From NCBI RefSeq assembly GCF_913776015.1, contig NZ_CAJYMD010000066.1, positions 1 to 64,000 on the forward strand: 64,000 nt of DNA. Direction: 5' to 3'. The notes beneath the pieces are model-generated. The model was not told where the DNA came from, did not search any database, and worked only from the letters and a program-made list of their open reading frames with translations. Shown here in pieces: positions 1 through 8,846 of the stretch (positions are counted from its first letter, which is position 1; each line of letters begins with the position of its first letter). This DNA is from an uncultured Oxalicibacterium sp. (GTDB lineage Bacteria > Pseudomonadota > Gammaproteobacteria > Burkholderiales > Burkholderiaceae_D). The translations under genes were made by a program, and so were the position numbers.

Positions 1-1
1 C

Positions 2-1075
2 ACACAACTGCTGTACATCCCGGCCAAGGCACCGTTCGATCTGTGGGATCGCAACAAGCGCGGCGGTATCAAGCTGTACGTCAAGCGCGTCTTCATCATG
101 GACGATGCCGAGCAACTGATGCCGGTCTACCTGCGCTTCGTCAAGGGCGTGATCGATTCGGCCGATCTGCCACTCAACGTCTCGCGTGAAATCCTGCAGG
201 AATCGCGAGATGTGAAAGCCATACGCGAAGGCTCGACCAAGCGCGTGCTGTCGATGCTGGAAGAGCTCGCCAACAGCGACGATCAGGCCGAGAAGGACAA
301 GTACGCCAGCTTCTGGACCGAATTCGGTCAGGTGCTCAAGGAAGGCATCGGCGAAGACCATGCCAACAAGGAACGTATCGCCAAACTGCTGCGTTTTGCA
401 TCGACGCACAACGACAGCGATGCGCAAAACGTCTCGCTGGCCGATTACATCGGTCGCATGAAAGAAGGCCAAGACAAGATCTACTACGTAACGGCCGAGT
501 CTTTCCAAGCTGCTAAGAACAGCCCGCACCTCGAAATCTTCCGCAAGAAAGGTATCGAAGTTCTGCTGCTGACCGACCGCGTGGATGAATGGATGCTGTC
601 CTTCCTCAACGATTTCGAAGGCAAGGAACTAGCCTCTGTTGCCAAGGGCGGCCTCGATCTCGGCAAGCTCGAAGATGAAACCGAGAAGAAACAGCACGAG
701 GAAACCGAGCAGCAGTACAAGGACCTCGTCGAGAAGATGAAGACGGCGCTGGCCGACAAGGCCAAGGATGTACGCGTGACATTCCGTCTGACCGATTCGC
801 CCGCCTGCCTCGTCAGCGAAGAGCATGAGCTGTCGGCCAACCTCGTACGCATGCTGAAAGCGGCAGGCCAGAATGCGCCGGACAGCAAGCCGATTCTCGA
901 AATCAACCCGGACCATCCGCTGGTGCAGCGTCTGAAATCCGAAGACGGCAAGTTTGAGGACTGGTCCAACATCCTGTTCGATCAGGCATTGCTGGCTGAA
1001 GGTGGCAACCTTGCCGATCCGGCATCGTTCGTCAAACGGTTGAACGACATGTTGCTGGGCATGGCGAGCAAGTAA
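2..1075 (+). CDS. htpG: Chaperone protein HtpG (Hsp90), C-terminal part
   Basis: The gene is cut by the left edge; 357 residues remain and the frame is open from base 2. HtpG is the bacterial Hsp90, a cytosolic ATP-driven dimeric chaperone. What is visible is the end of the N-terminal ATPase region ([15 protein letters not shown]), the middle domain with the conserved stretches [19 protein letters not shown] and [17 protein letters not shown], and the C-terminal dimerisation domain. The ATP-binding motifs lie outside the window. A strong terminator follows directly, so the gene ends its transcript. Base use matches its neighbours and no damage is seen. Confidence 0.97.
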   Translation, partial: TQLLYIPAKAPFDLWDRNKRGGIKLYVKRVFIMDDAEQLMPVYLRFVKGVIDSADLPLNVSREILQESRDVKAIREGSTKRVLSMLEELANSDDQAEKDKYASFWTEFGQVLKEGIGEDHANKERIAKLLRFASTHNDSDAQNVSLADYIGRMKEGQDKIYYVTAESFQAAKNSPHLEIFRKKGIEVLLLTDRVDEWMLSFLNDFEGKELASVAKGGLDLGKLEDETEKKQHEETEQQYKDLVEKMKTALADKAKDVRVTFRLTDSPACLVSEEHELSANLVRMLKAAGQNAPDSKPILEINPDHPLVQRLKSEDGKFEDWSNILFDQALLAEGGNLADPASFVKRLNDMLLGMASK

Positions 1076-1093
1076 GTCATCCGTCCCTCGAAT

Positions 1094-1130
1094 AAAAAAG
1101 GCCGCCCTCGCAATGGGGCGGCCTTTTTTT
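1094..1130 (+). terminator. Rho-independent terminator after htpG
   Basis: A GC-rich stem (GGCCGCCC with GGGCGGCC, 7-base loop) is flanked by A and T runs and ends in seven T's. It lies about 20 bp after the htpG stop. The flanking A run means it could also stop minus-strand transcription from the exonuclease gene. Confidence 0.9.
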
Positions 1131-1177
1131 CATCATGCATCGCGTCGATTCATTTGCACCTCATCGACGTGACGGGA

Positions 1178-1876
1178 TCAACGATCTTGCAGGAACGGTT
1201 GTATCGTCGCCGGCATGGCGTGTTGCCACTGCTGATAACGACGGTTGAGTTCATGAAACACGCACAGCGCGGCATAGGCATCGTTGGCAGCGTAGACGAT
1301 CTGCGCGTCCGTCAACTTGCGTGCTGCCCAGTTGGTGGTCGATACGCTCTTGGCCTTATGAAACCCCTGGTTGAGGGCAATCGCCACACCAGCGCGCAGG
1401 CCGGTCGAGCTCTTGTAGCCCAGTTGGCGAAACACCGTATTCAGATCAAGTACGGCCTGCATCGGCAAGCCGAATCTTCGCGCCACGCTGCTGATATCGG
1501 ATTGCAGACCGAAGCCCACCTTCAACAATTGACTGGAAGCCAGCAGAATCTTGACGGCTTGTTCGCACGCCGGATGGTGCAATTGAAAGATCCAGGTTTT
1601 TTCCATCGTCGCGCATTGCACGATGTGAGGCCCATCATCCGTGGCACCTTTGATAAAGACCGGCCGCGATTCGGTATCGAAACCGATGATCGTGGCGCGC
1701 AGCAAGTGATCGACCGCATCCTTGCATTCCGCCTCCGTGACCGGCAATACCACCTGCTGCAAAGGCAGCATGGCGAATGGTGGCAAGGCGCTGGTTTCTT
1801 CCTTGTTCGGTGCATCCATGCGGCCACGACGTGGCTGACCAGTCGGTGCAACCGGTGATTTTGATTCGTTGTTCAT
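1178..1876 (-). CDS. 3'-5' exonuclease domain protein (RNase D/WRN-like, DEDDy)
   Basis: A 232-residue protein made of one DnaQ-like 3'-5' exonuclease domain with no HRDC domains, so it is much shorter than RNase D. All catalytic positions are visible: motif I FDTES (D67, E69), motif II around D127 (GLQSDISS) and motif III YAAND (Y195, D199), which places it in the DEDDy class. The first 30 residues are polar and probably disordered. The substrate (RNA or DNA ends) cannot be told from sequence. It is a single gene that ends facing htpG. The start is the first ATG; the ribosome site (AAGA) is weak. Confidence 0.85.
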   Translation of the reverse strand: MNNESKSPVAPTGQPRRGRMDAPNKEETSALPPFAMLPLQQVVLPVTEAECKDAVDHLLRATIIGFDTESRPVFIKGATDDGPHIVQCATMEKTWIFQLHHPACEQAVKILLASSQLLKVGFGLQSDISSVARRFGLPMQAVLDLNTVFRQLGYKSSTGLRAGVAIALNQGFHKAKSVSTTNWAARKLTDAQIVYAANDAYAALCVFHELNRRYQQWQHAMPATIQPFLQDR

Positions 1877-1924
1877 TCTTGAATTAGGTTTGGGGTGGCG
1901 TGCTACACGACACGTCAGTGCCGC

Positions 1925-2449
1925 CTATTTGGCAGCCGGTGCCGCCTGTTGTGCCTTGACCTCGATAATCGCCTGCTGCAACTCTCGTTGCATGCGCTGC
2001 ATGAGCGGCGCAACATGTGATTGCGTCAATGCCATCGATTTTTGCATGACCACCGGCATTTTCTCGATCATGGATTGACCGCTCGGCGTGGCATAAAACC
2101 CCAGCATATCGTCGACTTCCTGCTGGGTGAAAGTTTCGGCATATACCTGCACATAAATCGGTTTCATCTTGGCCCAGCTCATTTCCTCACGCATGACCTT
2201 CATGATGCGTCCCATGTAGTTATCCAGCACCAGGCGCCCTTCCTTGGACATGCCATTCTGCTGCACAGACTGGTTGACGAGGTTGCGCATCATGCTGTCC
2301 ATGCTGAAAAACATCTGATCCATGATGCGATCAGAATGCGTGACAACCATCAATTTTTCAATGGAAGCGGGAGATGGCGCGGATGTCGGTTCAGCGAGGG
2401 TCGGGCTGGAAAAAGAAAACGCAAACAGCAAAGCGGCAACGTATTTCAT
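1925..2449 (-). CDS. DUF2059 domain secreted protein
   Basis: A 174-residue protein with a cleavable signal peptide (MKYVAALLFAFSFSSPTLA) followed by a helical DUF2059 region. Typical family wording is seen in YAETFTQQEVDDMLGFYATP and SGQSMIEKMPVVMQ. Members are periplasmic and of unknown function. I chose the ATG at 2449 rather than an in-frame ATG 17 codons upstream, because AGGGAG lies 5 bases before it and the signal peptide begins exactly there. It is transcribed alone, 48 bp upstream of the exonuclease gene. Confidence 0.85.
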   Translation of the reverse strand: MKYVAALLFAFSFSSPTLAEPTSAPSPASIEKLMVVTHSDRIMDQMFFSMDSMMRNLVNQSVQQNGMSKEGRLVLDNYMGRIMKVMREEMSWAKMKPIYVQVYAETFTQQEVDDMLGFYATPSGQSMIEKMPVVMQKSMALTQSHVAPLMQRMQRELQQAIIEVKAQQAAPAAK

Positions 2450-2531
2450 GAAGCTCCCTGTGAATGGCAATGCAAATGGCATAACAGCCAATTGCGTCAA
2501 AAACGCTGCATTTAATCACAGGAGCGCTTGA

Positions 2532-2630
2532 ATGCCTACGCAACACGAAAAGATCTATCCGTACCGACCACCTCATCAAGGCTTGGATGAGTCTGCTGCG
2601 CAAGACTACTCATACCGGGTACCACCTTAA
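2532..2630 (+). CDS. Possible 32-residue small protein, Tyr/Pro-rich
   Basis: ATG at 2532 is preceded by AGGAG (2520-2524) with a 7-base spacer, an excellent ribosome site for an intergenic ORF. The predicted peptide starts MPTQHEKIYPYRPPHQGL and ends YSYRVPP. It is hydrophilic, rich in Tyr and Pro, with no membrane segment or Cys. The stop lies 3 bp before the end of the convergent membrane-protein gene, so it fills the gap exactly. I do not recognise it. Translation is inferred from the ribosome site alone. Confidence 0.4.
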   Translation: MPTQHEKIYPYRPPHQGLDESAAQDYSYRVPP

Positions 2631-2633
2631 GCG

Positions 2634-3137
2634 TTAGCGGATTTTCTGATCTTCCTCCTTGGCTTCTTGCATGGCTTCCGGTTCCAGTTCTTCCGCCGAA
2701 CGGTTGAGCTTGATGAACCAGCCCCACGCCACCAGCAAGAGCGCGGTAGCGGCCAGCACGGCTGCCGCATAGGAAAGGTAGGTCAGATCATCATGAATAG
2801 CCTTGAAGGTCGCGACCAGCCCTTCGATTGCCAATGCCACAATCACGACCACGAAGAAACGCGAGAGAAAGCGCCGCACGCGAGTAGGTGCGCTGATGTC
2901 AGCATCGCGCACAACTTCTTCCTCGACGATGGTTTCGGCAATCTGCAAGGCAACCACCGCCGCAGCCAACAAGCCCACCGCCTCAATGATGGCTTGCGCG
3001 GCGCCGGCGTCCAGTTCACCAGTGAACGCTTGCCAGCCCATGCGCACGCCGATAATGATCAGCATCAGGGCTGCCAATGCAAAGAACAGCGCCGTGGCTG
3101 CGTGGATGGAGCGAAACAGGCTGGTAACGAATTTCAT
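2634..3137 (-). CDS. Inner-membrane protein with four predicted helices, unknown function
   Basis: A 167-residue protein with hydrophobic segments at about 13-37, 48-70, 92-115 and 122-145 and a charged, Glu-rich C-terminus ending in KEEDQKIR. The fold resembles small PsiE-like or general stress membrane proteins, but I cannot assign a family with certainty. The start at 3137 (MKFVTSLF) is chosen because GAAGAGG precedes it by 5 bases; an upstream ATG at 3212 lacks such a site. It stands alone, converging on a possible small ORF. Confidence 0.7.
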   Translation of the reverse strand: MKFVTSLFRSIHAATALFFALAALMLIIIGVRMGWQAFTGELDAGAAQAIIEAVGLLAAAVVALQIAETIVEEEVVRDADISAPTRVRRFLSRFFVVVIVALAIEGLVATFKAIHDDLTYLSYAAAVLAATALLLVAWGWFIKLNRSAEELEPEAMQEAKEEDQKIR

Positions 3138-3244
3138 GGTGACCTCTTCACGGTAGCGCCAGCATGCATGCACCGGCGTGGCAACAGCATACGAAAATCG
3201 GCTGTCTCGCAATGTGCGCCAGCACGCACAGGCGATTGTGCTGG

Positions 3245-3994
3245 CTAGCGCCCACCCGTTACATCGATGAACGTACCAGTCACGTACGATGCCTTGTCGG
3301 ATAACAGCCAGAGAACTGCCTCCGCGATTTCCTCAGGCTGCCCACCCCGCTGCATCGGCACGTTGACCTTCACGCGATCCACGCGCCCCGGCTCACCGCC
3401 GCTGGCGTGGATTTCCGTGTAGACCACGCCCGGCCGCACAGCATTGACCCGTATGCCTTCCAGCGCGACCTCTTTCGCCAGCCCGATCGTCAGCGTATCG
3501 ATCGCCCCCTTGGAAGCGGCATAGTCCACGTATTCGCCGGGCCCACCACCTTTGGCAGCAATCGAGGAAATGTTGACGATCGCCCCGCCCTTGCCACCAT
3601 GACGTGTAGACATCCGCCGCACCGCTTCGCGGGCGCAAACAAAACTACCGATGATATTGGTGGCAAAGATGCGCTGCATGCGGGTCACATCCATCTGCTC
3701 CACGCGCATCTGCTGCTCCAGAATGCCGGCATTGTTAACGAGCGCAGTCGGCACACCAAACTCCTGCTCGCAGGTCGCAAATAAGCGCAGAATATCGGCC
3801 TCGACAGCCACGTCGGCAGCTACCGCGAGCGCCTGTCCACCCGCTTGCGTGATGCGCGCCACCACGGCATCGGCGGCAGCTCGATTACTCTTGTAACTGA
3901 AGCAAACGGCATATCCTTGTGCTGCCGCCAGCTCCGCAATCGCAGCACCAATACCTCGACTGCCGCCCGTGATCAGTACGATCTTGTCATGCAT
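3245..3994 (-). CDS. SDR family NAD(P)-dependent oxidoreductase (FabG-like)
   Basis: A 249-residue classical short-chain dehydrogenase. The cofactor motif TGGSRGIG is near residue 7, NNAG is in the middle, the active site is a Ser in IVNISS followed by YAASK (Tyr, Lys), and the C-terminal SYVTGTFIDVTGG is typical of the family. Substrate unknown; glucose or ketoacyl reductase-like names are common for such proteins. The ATG at 3994 is preceded by AGGAGGAGAG, which decides the start over an in-frame ATG 73 codons upstream that would overlap the divergent gene. Confidence 0.9.
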   Translation of the reverse strand: MHDKIVLITGGSRGIGAAIAELAAAQGYAVCFSYKSNRAAADAVVARITQAGGQALAVAADVAVEADILRLFATCEQEFGVPTALVNNAGILEQQMRVEQMDVTRMQRIFATNIIGSFVCAREAVRRMSTRHGGKGGAIVNISSIAAKGGGPGEYVDYAASKGAIDTLTIGLAKEVALEGIRVNAVRPGVVYTEIHASGGEPGRVDRVKVNVPMQRGGQPEEIAEAVLWLLSDKASYVTGTFIDVTGGR

Positions 3995-4066
3995 GGCCTC
4001 TCCTCCTGTTTTCATATCCATTCGGTAAGCGATGCGCAGATGTTTGCCACAGCGATAAAATACGGC

Positions 4067-4582
4067 ATGCCCGTTACCGCATCGTCCTCCGCACCATCCG
4101 CTTTGCTGACCTGCTTCCCGCCCGTCATCGATCACCAGACTGAAATCCTGATCCTTGGCAGCTTTCCTGGCGAAGCTTCGCTCACCGCACAGCAATATTA
4201 TGCGCATCCGCAAAACCAGTTCTGGCGGCTGCTGTCAGCAGTACTCGACGATGATCTCGCCAGCCTGCCCTATGAACAACGTCTGCAAAAGCTGTTGCAC
4301 CACCACATCGGCCTGTGGGATGTGATTGCTGCCTGCGCACGCGAAGGTAGCCTCGACAGTGCCATCCGCCATGCCCGGCACAACGACTTCGTCTTGCTAC
4401 GCGAACAATGTCCCGCCTTGCGCCGCGTCTGTTTCAACGGCAAGACCTCGGGCAAGCAAGCGCCGGTATTCGAGCAGGCGGGTTTTGAAACACGGATCCT
4501 GCCGTCTTCATCTCCCGCTTATGCTGTCATGCGTTTCGAGCAGAAATTACTCCAGTGGCGGAGTATCATCGCGCCATCCTGA
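4067..4582 (+). CDS. DNA-deoxyinosine/uracil glycosylase family protein
   Basis: A 171-residue member of the uracil-DNA glycosylase superfamily (family 6, hypoxanthine-DNA glycosylase-like). The two motifs that define the pocket are present: GSFPGEASL with HPQNQFW in the N-terminal half and LPSSSPAYA near the C-terminus. It would remove deaminated bases such as hypoxanthine or uracil from DNA in base excision repair. It is divergent from the SDR gene. A TAAAAT-like -10 sits only about 5 bases before the ATG at 4067, so either the message has almost no leader or the alternative ATG at 4040 is used from a promoter further upstream. Confidence 0.8.
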   Translation: MPVTASSSAPSALLTCFPPVIDHQTEILILGSFPGEASLTAQQYYAHPQNQFWRLLSAVLDDDLASLPYEQRLQKLLHHHIGLWDVIAACAREGSLDSAIRHARHNDFVLLREQCPALRRVCFNGKTSGKQAPVFEQAGFETRILPSSSPAYAVMRFEQKLLQWRSIIAPS

Positions 4583-4621
4583 TAATCACATCCAACGCTG
4601 TTTTCACTCGTTTTCCGATTC

Positions 4622-5467
4622 ATGCTCATCAAACGCAAATCCATCGAAGCCGACGCCAACACACGAACGGGCCCGGCGCGCAAGAAGACCGCCACGCTGG
4701 CCAGCCTGAAACAGCCGACCAGCAAGCCGCGCACGCCGAAATATGCGCCGGTTACGCTCTCGGAACAGTTCGGCGTGCGTTACCTGCATTTCGGTACGGA
4801 ATGGGTGCAAGGCGCGATGCGGATAAGCAAGCCGGACGCCATCGAACTCGAATACGCGCAGCAGATGATGGCGTGGATGCTGTTCATCGAGCAGCCCACG
4901 CATATTGGGCAGCTTGGCCTCGGTACGGGTGCACTGACCAAATTCGCCTATCGTCGCTTTCCGCAAACGCGTGTGACCGCAGTGGAGCTGAATCCGTCCG
5001 TCGTGGCGATCTGTTCGTCGATGTTCAAGCTGCCGCCTAACGATGCGCGTCTCAACGTGATCGAAATGGATGCGCTGGAGTTCGTCATGAACAGCGACAA
5101 TCACTGCACCATCGATGCATTGCAGGTCGATCTGTACGACGCGACCGCACGCGGGCCCGTGCTGGATACGGCCGAGTTTTATCAGGCTTGTTCAAATTGT
5201 CTGACTGAACACGGCATCATGACCGTCAACCTGTTCGGCGACCATCCCAGCTACGCCAAAAACCTGAGCGCCATGCATTACGCCTTCGACACGGTGATTT
5301 CACTGCCGGAAGTACATGACGGGAATGTCATCGCGATTGCCTTCAACACGCCACCAAACCTCGACATTCCTGCGCTCTACGAACGTGCGCGGCAGATTAC
5401 CGAACAGACCAAGATGCCGGCCAAATCCTGGGTCAATGGCATCAAGGCCTGGCTGGCGCAACAATAA
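4622..5467 (+). CDS. Spermidine synthase-like protein (Rossmann methyltransferase fold)
   Basis: A 281-residue protein with the SpeE-like Rossmann core: GQLGLGTGALTKFAYR (nucleotide loop), VTAVELNPSVV (acidic residue for ribose) and DALQVDLYD. The first 45 residues are basic and Pro-rich. The N-terminal beta-hairpin domain of true spermidine synthases is reduced, and no SpeD is adjacent. Polyamine transfer is therefore not certain; many such proteins are only annotated by similarity. It starts 39 bp after the glycosylase stop, possibly co-transcribed. Confidence 0.75.
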   Translation: MLIKRKSIEADANTRTGPARKKTATLASLKQPTSKPRTPKYAPVTLSEQFGVRYLHFGTEWVQGAMRISKPDAIELEYAQQMMAWMLFIEQPTHIGQLGLGTGALTKFAYRRFPQTRVTAVELNPSVVAICSSMFKLPPNDARLNVIEMDALEFVMNSDNHCTIDALQVDLYDATARGPVLDTAEFYQACSNCLTEHGIMTVNLFGDHPSYAKNLSAMHYAFDTVISLPEVHDGNVIAIAFNTPPNLDIPALYERARQITEQTKMPAKSWVNGIKAWLAQQ

Positions 5468-5549
5468 GACAACAGCACAGCAACAGGACGACGAAGCCGG
5501 CAAGGCGCTGTGATAGCATCGATTCACTTTTGCATTCTGGATCACGGAC

Positions 5550-7367
5550 ATGGCTACCGCCTCCATCGCTTCGACACCCAACGCCAAATCTGCCACTGCT
5601 TCGTCCAAACGACTGGACTTGCAAACGCTGTTCAGTTGGCTGCTGGCCGATGGCGTGGTTGCCAAAGACGACGTCAAGAAACTGTATACGCAGGCGCAAG
5701 GCATTTTCAAGAATGCCTCCATCGCCATGCATCCCTTGACGGCCATCGCGCAATGCAAGCTGACCTCGGCTGCGCCACCGTACCGCCCGCTGACGCTGGA
5801 TTGGTTGACTGAATGGCTGGCCGCACGTGTCAAGCTGTCGTTCTTCCGCATCGACCCGCTCAAGATCGATTTCACCCGCGTGGCCGATGTCATGTCATCG
5901 TCCTACGCAATTCGCTTTCACATCCTGCCGGTGGAAATGACGCCGACCGAACTCGTCGTCGCGACCTGCGAACCGTTCGATACCGAATGGGAAGCCGAAA
6001 TCGCCAAGCTGACGCGCCGCAACGTGCGACTGGTGATCGCCAATCCACTCGATATCGGGCAATACACGACGCAGTTCTTCGCGCTTGCCAAATCGATCAA
6101 AGGTGCGCGCAAGCAGAATGGGCAGGACGTTGCCCTGCGCAACAACTTCGAGCAACTGGTCGAGCTCGGTAATCACAAGCAGGTCGATGCCAACGACCAG
6201 CACATCATCAACATCGTTGATTGGCTGTGGCAGTACGCATTCGAACAACGCGCTTCCGATATCCATCTCGAACCCAAACGCGATTTCTGTGCGATCCGCT
6301 TTCGCATCGATGGCGTACTGCATCAGGTCTATCAGGTACCGCCCGCCGTGATGATTGCCATGACGGCGCGCATCAAACTTCTGGGCCGCATGGACGTGAT
6401 CGAAAAACGCCGTCCGCAGGATGGTCGCATCAAGACACGCACTAGCGGCGGCCAGGAAATCGAGTTGCGTTTATCGACGCTACCCACAGCCTTCGGCGAA
6501 AAACTCGTCATGCGTATTTTCGATCCGGATGTGGTCGTCAAATCGCTGCCCGAACTCGGCTTCCCGCCTGACGACGCTGCGCGCTGGGACCAACTGACAG
6601 CTCGTCCGCACGGCATCATCCTCGTCACCGGTCCGACCGGGTCGGGCAAAACGACGACGCTTTACACCACGCTCAAGGCGCTGGCGACCAGCGAAGTCAA
6701 TGTCTGCACCGTGGAAGATCCTATCGAAATGGTCGAAGCCTCGTTCAACCAGATGCAGGTACAGCACGGCATCGACCTCTCGTTCGCCGACGGCGTGCGG
6801 GCATTGATGCGGCAAGACCCGGACATCATCATGGTCGGCGAGATTCGTGATCTGGAAACTGCCGAAATGGCGATCCAGGCTGCATTGACCGGCCATCTCG
6901 TGCTCTCGACACTGCATACGAATGATGCGCCATCTGCCGTCATGCGCCTGCTGGAACTCGGTGTGCCCTACTATCTGCTGGAATCGACGCTGATCGGCAT
7001 CATGGCGCAGCGTCTGACGCGTACGCTGTGTTCGCACTGCAAATCGCCCGAAGGCGAAATCGCCGATGACATATGGCAAGGACTGACGGAAGGTATCGAC
7101 CTTCCCAAGCCGACCACTATCTATAAACCGATTGGTTGTCCGGAATGCCGCCAGACCGGCTACCGCGGCCGTACCGGCGTCTATGAACTGCTGACCGTCA
7201 CGCCCGAATTTTCCAAACTGATCAAGGCGGAAACCGACATTCATGTCTTGCGCTCACAAAGCGTGGCCGATGGCATGAAACCCTTGCGCCTCGCCGGTGC
7301 CATGAAAATCGCCGAAGGCTTGACCACCATTGATGAAGTACTCAAGGTCACAGCTGTACTGAATTGA
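5550..7367 (+). CDS. Type II secretion/type IV pilus assembly ATPase (GspE/PilB family), orphan
   Basis: A 605-residue secretion ATPase. Visible motifs are Walker A GPTGSGKTT (361-369), the Asp box VEDPIEM (388-394), Walker B DPDIIMVGEIRD (423-434), the His box GHLVLSTLHTND (448-459), and the zinc site C494/C497 and C530/C533. The N-terminal 190 residues hold a diverged N1/MshEN-like region. Such enzymes power extension of a pseudopilus or pilus from the cytosolic face. No gspF/pilC, pilin or secretin genes flank it, so the partner machine must be encoded elsewhere. Confidence 0.9.
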   Translation: MATASIASTPNAKSATASSKRLDLQTLFSWLLADGVVAKDDVKKLYTQAQGIFKNASIAMHPLTAIAQCKLTSAAPPYRPLTLDWLTEWLAARVKLSFFRIDPLKIDFTRVADVMSSSYAIRFHILPVEMTPTELVVATCEPFDTEWEAEIAKLTRRNVRLVIANPLDIGQYTTQFFALAKSIKGARKQNGQDVALRNNFEQLVELGNHKQVDANDQHIINIVDWLWQYAFEQRASDIHLEPKRDFCAIRFRIDGVLHQVYQVPPAVMIAMTARIKLLGRMDVIEKRRPQDGRIKTRTSGGQEIELRLSTLPTAFGEKLVMRIFDPDVVVKSLPELGFPPDDAARWDQLTARPHGIILVTGPTGSGKTTTLYTTLKALATSEVNVCTVEDPIEMVEASFNQMQVQHGIDLSFADGVRALMRQDPDIIMVGEIRDLETAEMAIQAALTGHLVLSTLHTNDAPSAVMRLLELGVPYYLLESTLIGIMAQRLTRTLCSHCKSPEGEIADDIWQGLTEGIDLPKPTTIYKPIGCPECRQTGYRGRTGVYELLTVTPEFSKLIKAETDIHVLRSQSVADGMKPLRLAGAMKIAEGLTTIDEVLKVTAVLN

Positions 7368-7440
7368 TCTACGGCTAAGGCGGCAACAACAAAGCAAACC
7401 ACTCTCTATAACGACCCACTAGCTGCCGAGTGTGCGACAG

Positions 7441-7480
7441 AAAACAAAAAAGGAACTCAAAGAGTTCCTTTTTTGTTTTA
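7441..7480. terminator. Bidirectional terminator between the GspE-like gene and terC
   Basis: A nearly perfect palindrome with stem AAAAGGAACTC and GAGTTCCTTTT, extended by A/T runs, around a 3-base loop. It has T-rich tails in both directions and lies between two convergent genes. Confidence 0.85.
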
Positions 7481-7501
7481 GGCGAATTGCAGTTCAACTG
7501 A

Positions 7502-7545
7502 CACTCTGCCTGTCTGCCAGCAGAGTGACCTATGCCACTCTGCTG
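7502..7545. repeat. Three alternating copies of CACTCTGC forming exclusive hairpins
   Basis: CACTCTGC occurs at 7502-7509 and 7536-7543, with its reverse complement at 7520-7527. The middle copy can pair with either outer copy. The right-hand pairing extends to 10 bp (CAGCAGAGTG with CACTCTGCTG, 8-base loop). It lies in the 3' untranslated region of terC, just before the shared terminator. Confidence 0.6.
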
Positions 7546-7557
7546 ATCATGCCCCAA

Positions 7558-8352
<795 letters not shown>

Positions 8353-8846
8353 AATTTTCTCTAAGGTTGGTTGGATGCGCGCTTCTCGCATCGTGTTGCG
8401 CTGGAATGATTCGGCATCCGTCCAGTGCTGCCATTCAACATCGCCGCAAGCGGCGTTTCTTCAGTATTGCGATCCGAAAGTTGTCCCTGCTTCTACATGG
8501 CTTTCCTTTTGGTTATGTCCCGTTCGGGCAGGTGGAGCAACTCTAACGGAATCTTAACCAGGTGCAAAATCGAATTTAGCGTGAGTTTTGTAAGAAAAAA
8601 CCGAAATATAAGGCCTATAGCGACGAAAAAACCGATACAGAAATCATGCTTTCTCCTGTCGAAAATATCGAGGAATCCATATCGCCTTTCTCATTTTAAG
8701 CAGGAAGATTTTCAATCTGTGGATACGCTGACTCTGTGCAAAACCTCGCACAAGATGCAATGAAATCGCAGTTTTTTACGGATTATCTTTAGAGGAAGAA
8801 AAAGCGGGATTTTAAAGCGCGCCGGTGGACAAAACTTAACGCCAGC
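8353..8846. other. Long intergenic leader region upstream of terC
   Basis: About 490 bp without a convincing gene, AT-richer toward the epimerase side. On the minus strand two tiny translation signals can be seen. AGGAG lies before an 11-codon ORF with ATG at 8647 (stop 8615). AGGA lies before a start-stop pair ATGTAG at 8498-8493. The sequence CCCGAACGGG (8519-8528 region, minus strand) can fold into a short hairpin. The conserved yybP-ykoY core was looked for and not found. Confidence 0.4.

Noticed and set aside
4622..5467. True spermidine synthase (speE)
   Set aside because: The N-terminal beta-hairpin domain is reduced and no speD is near; only the general Rossmann fold is supported.
8353..8846. 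Manganese (yybP-ykoY) riboswitch upstream of terC
   Set aside because: The conserved core with GGGGAGTAGC and its partner segment was not found on the minus strand; only short hairpins are visible.
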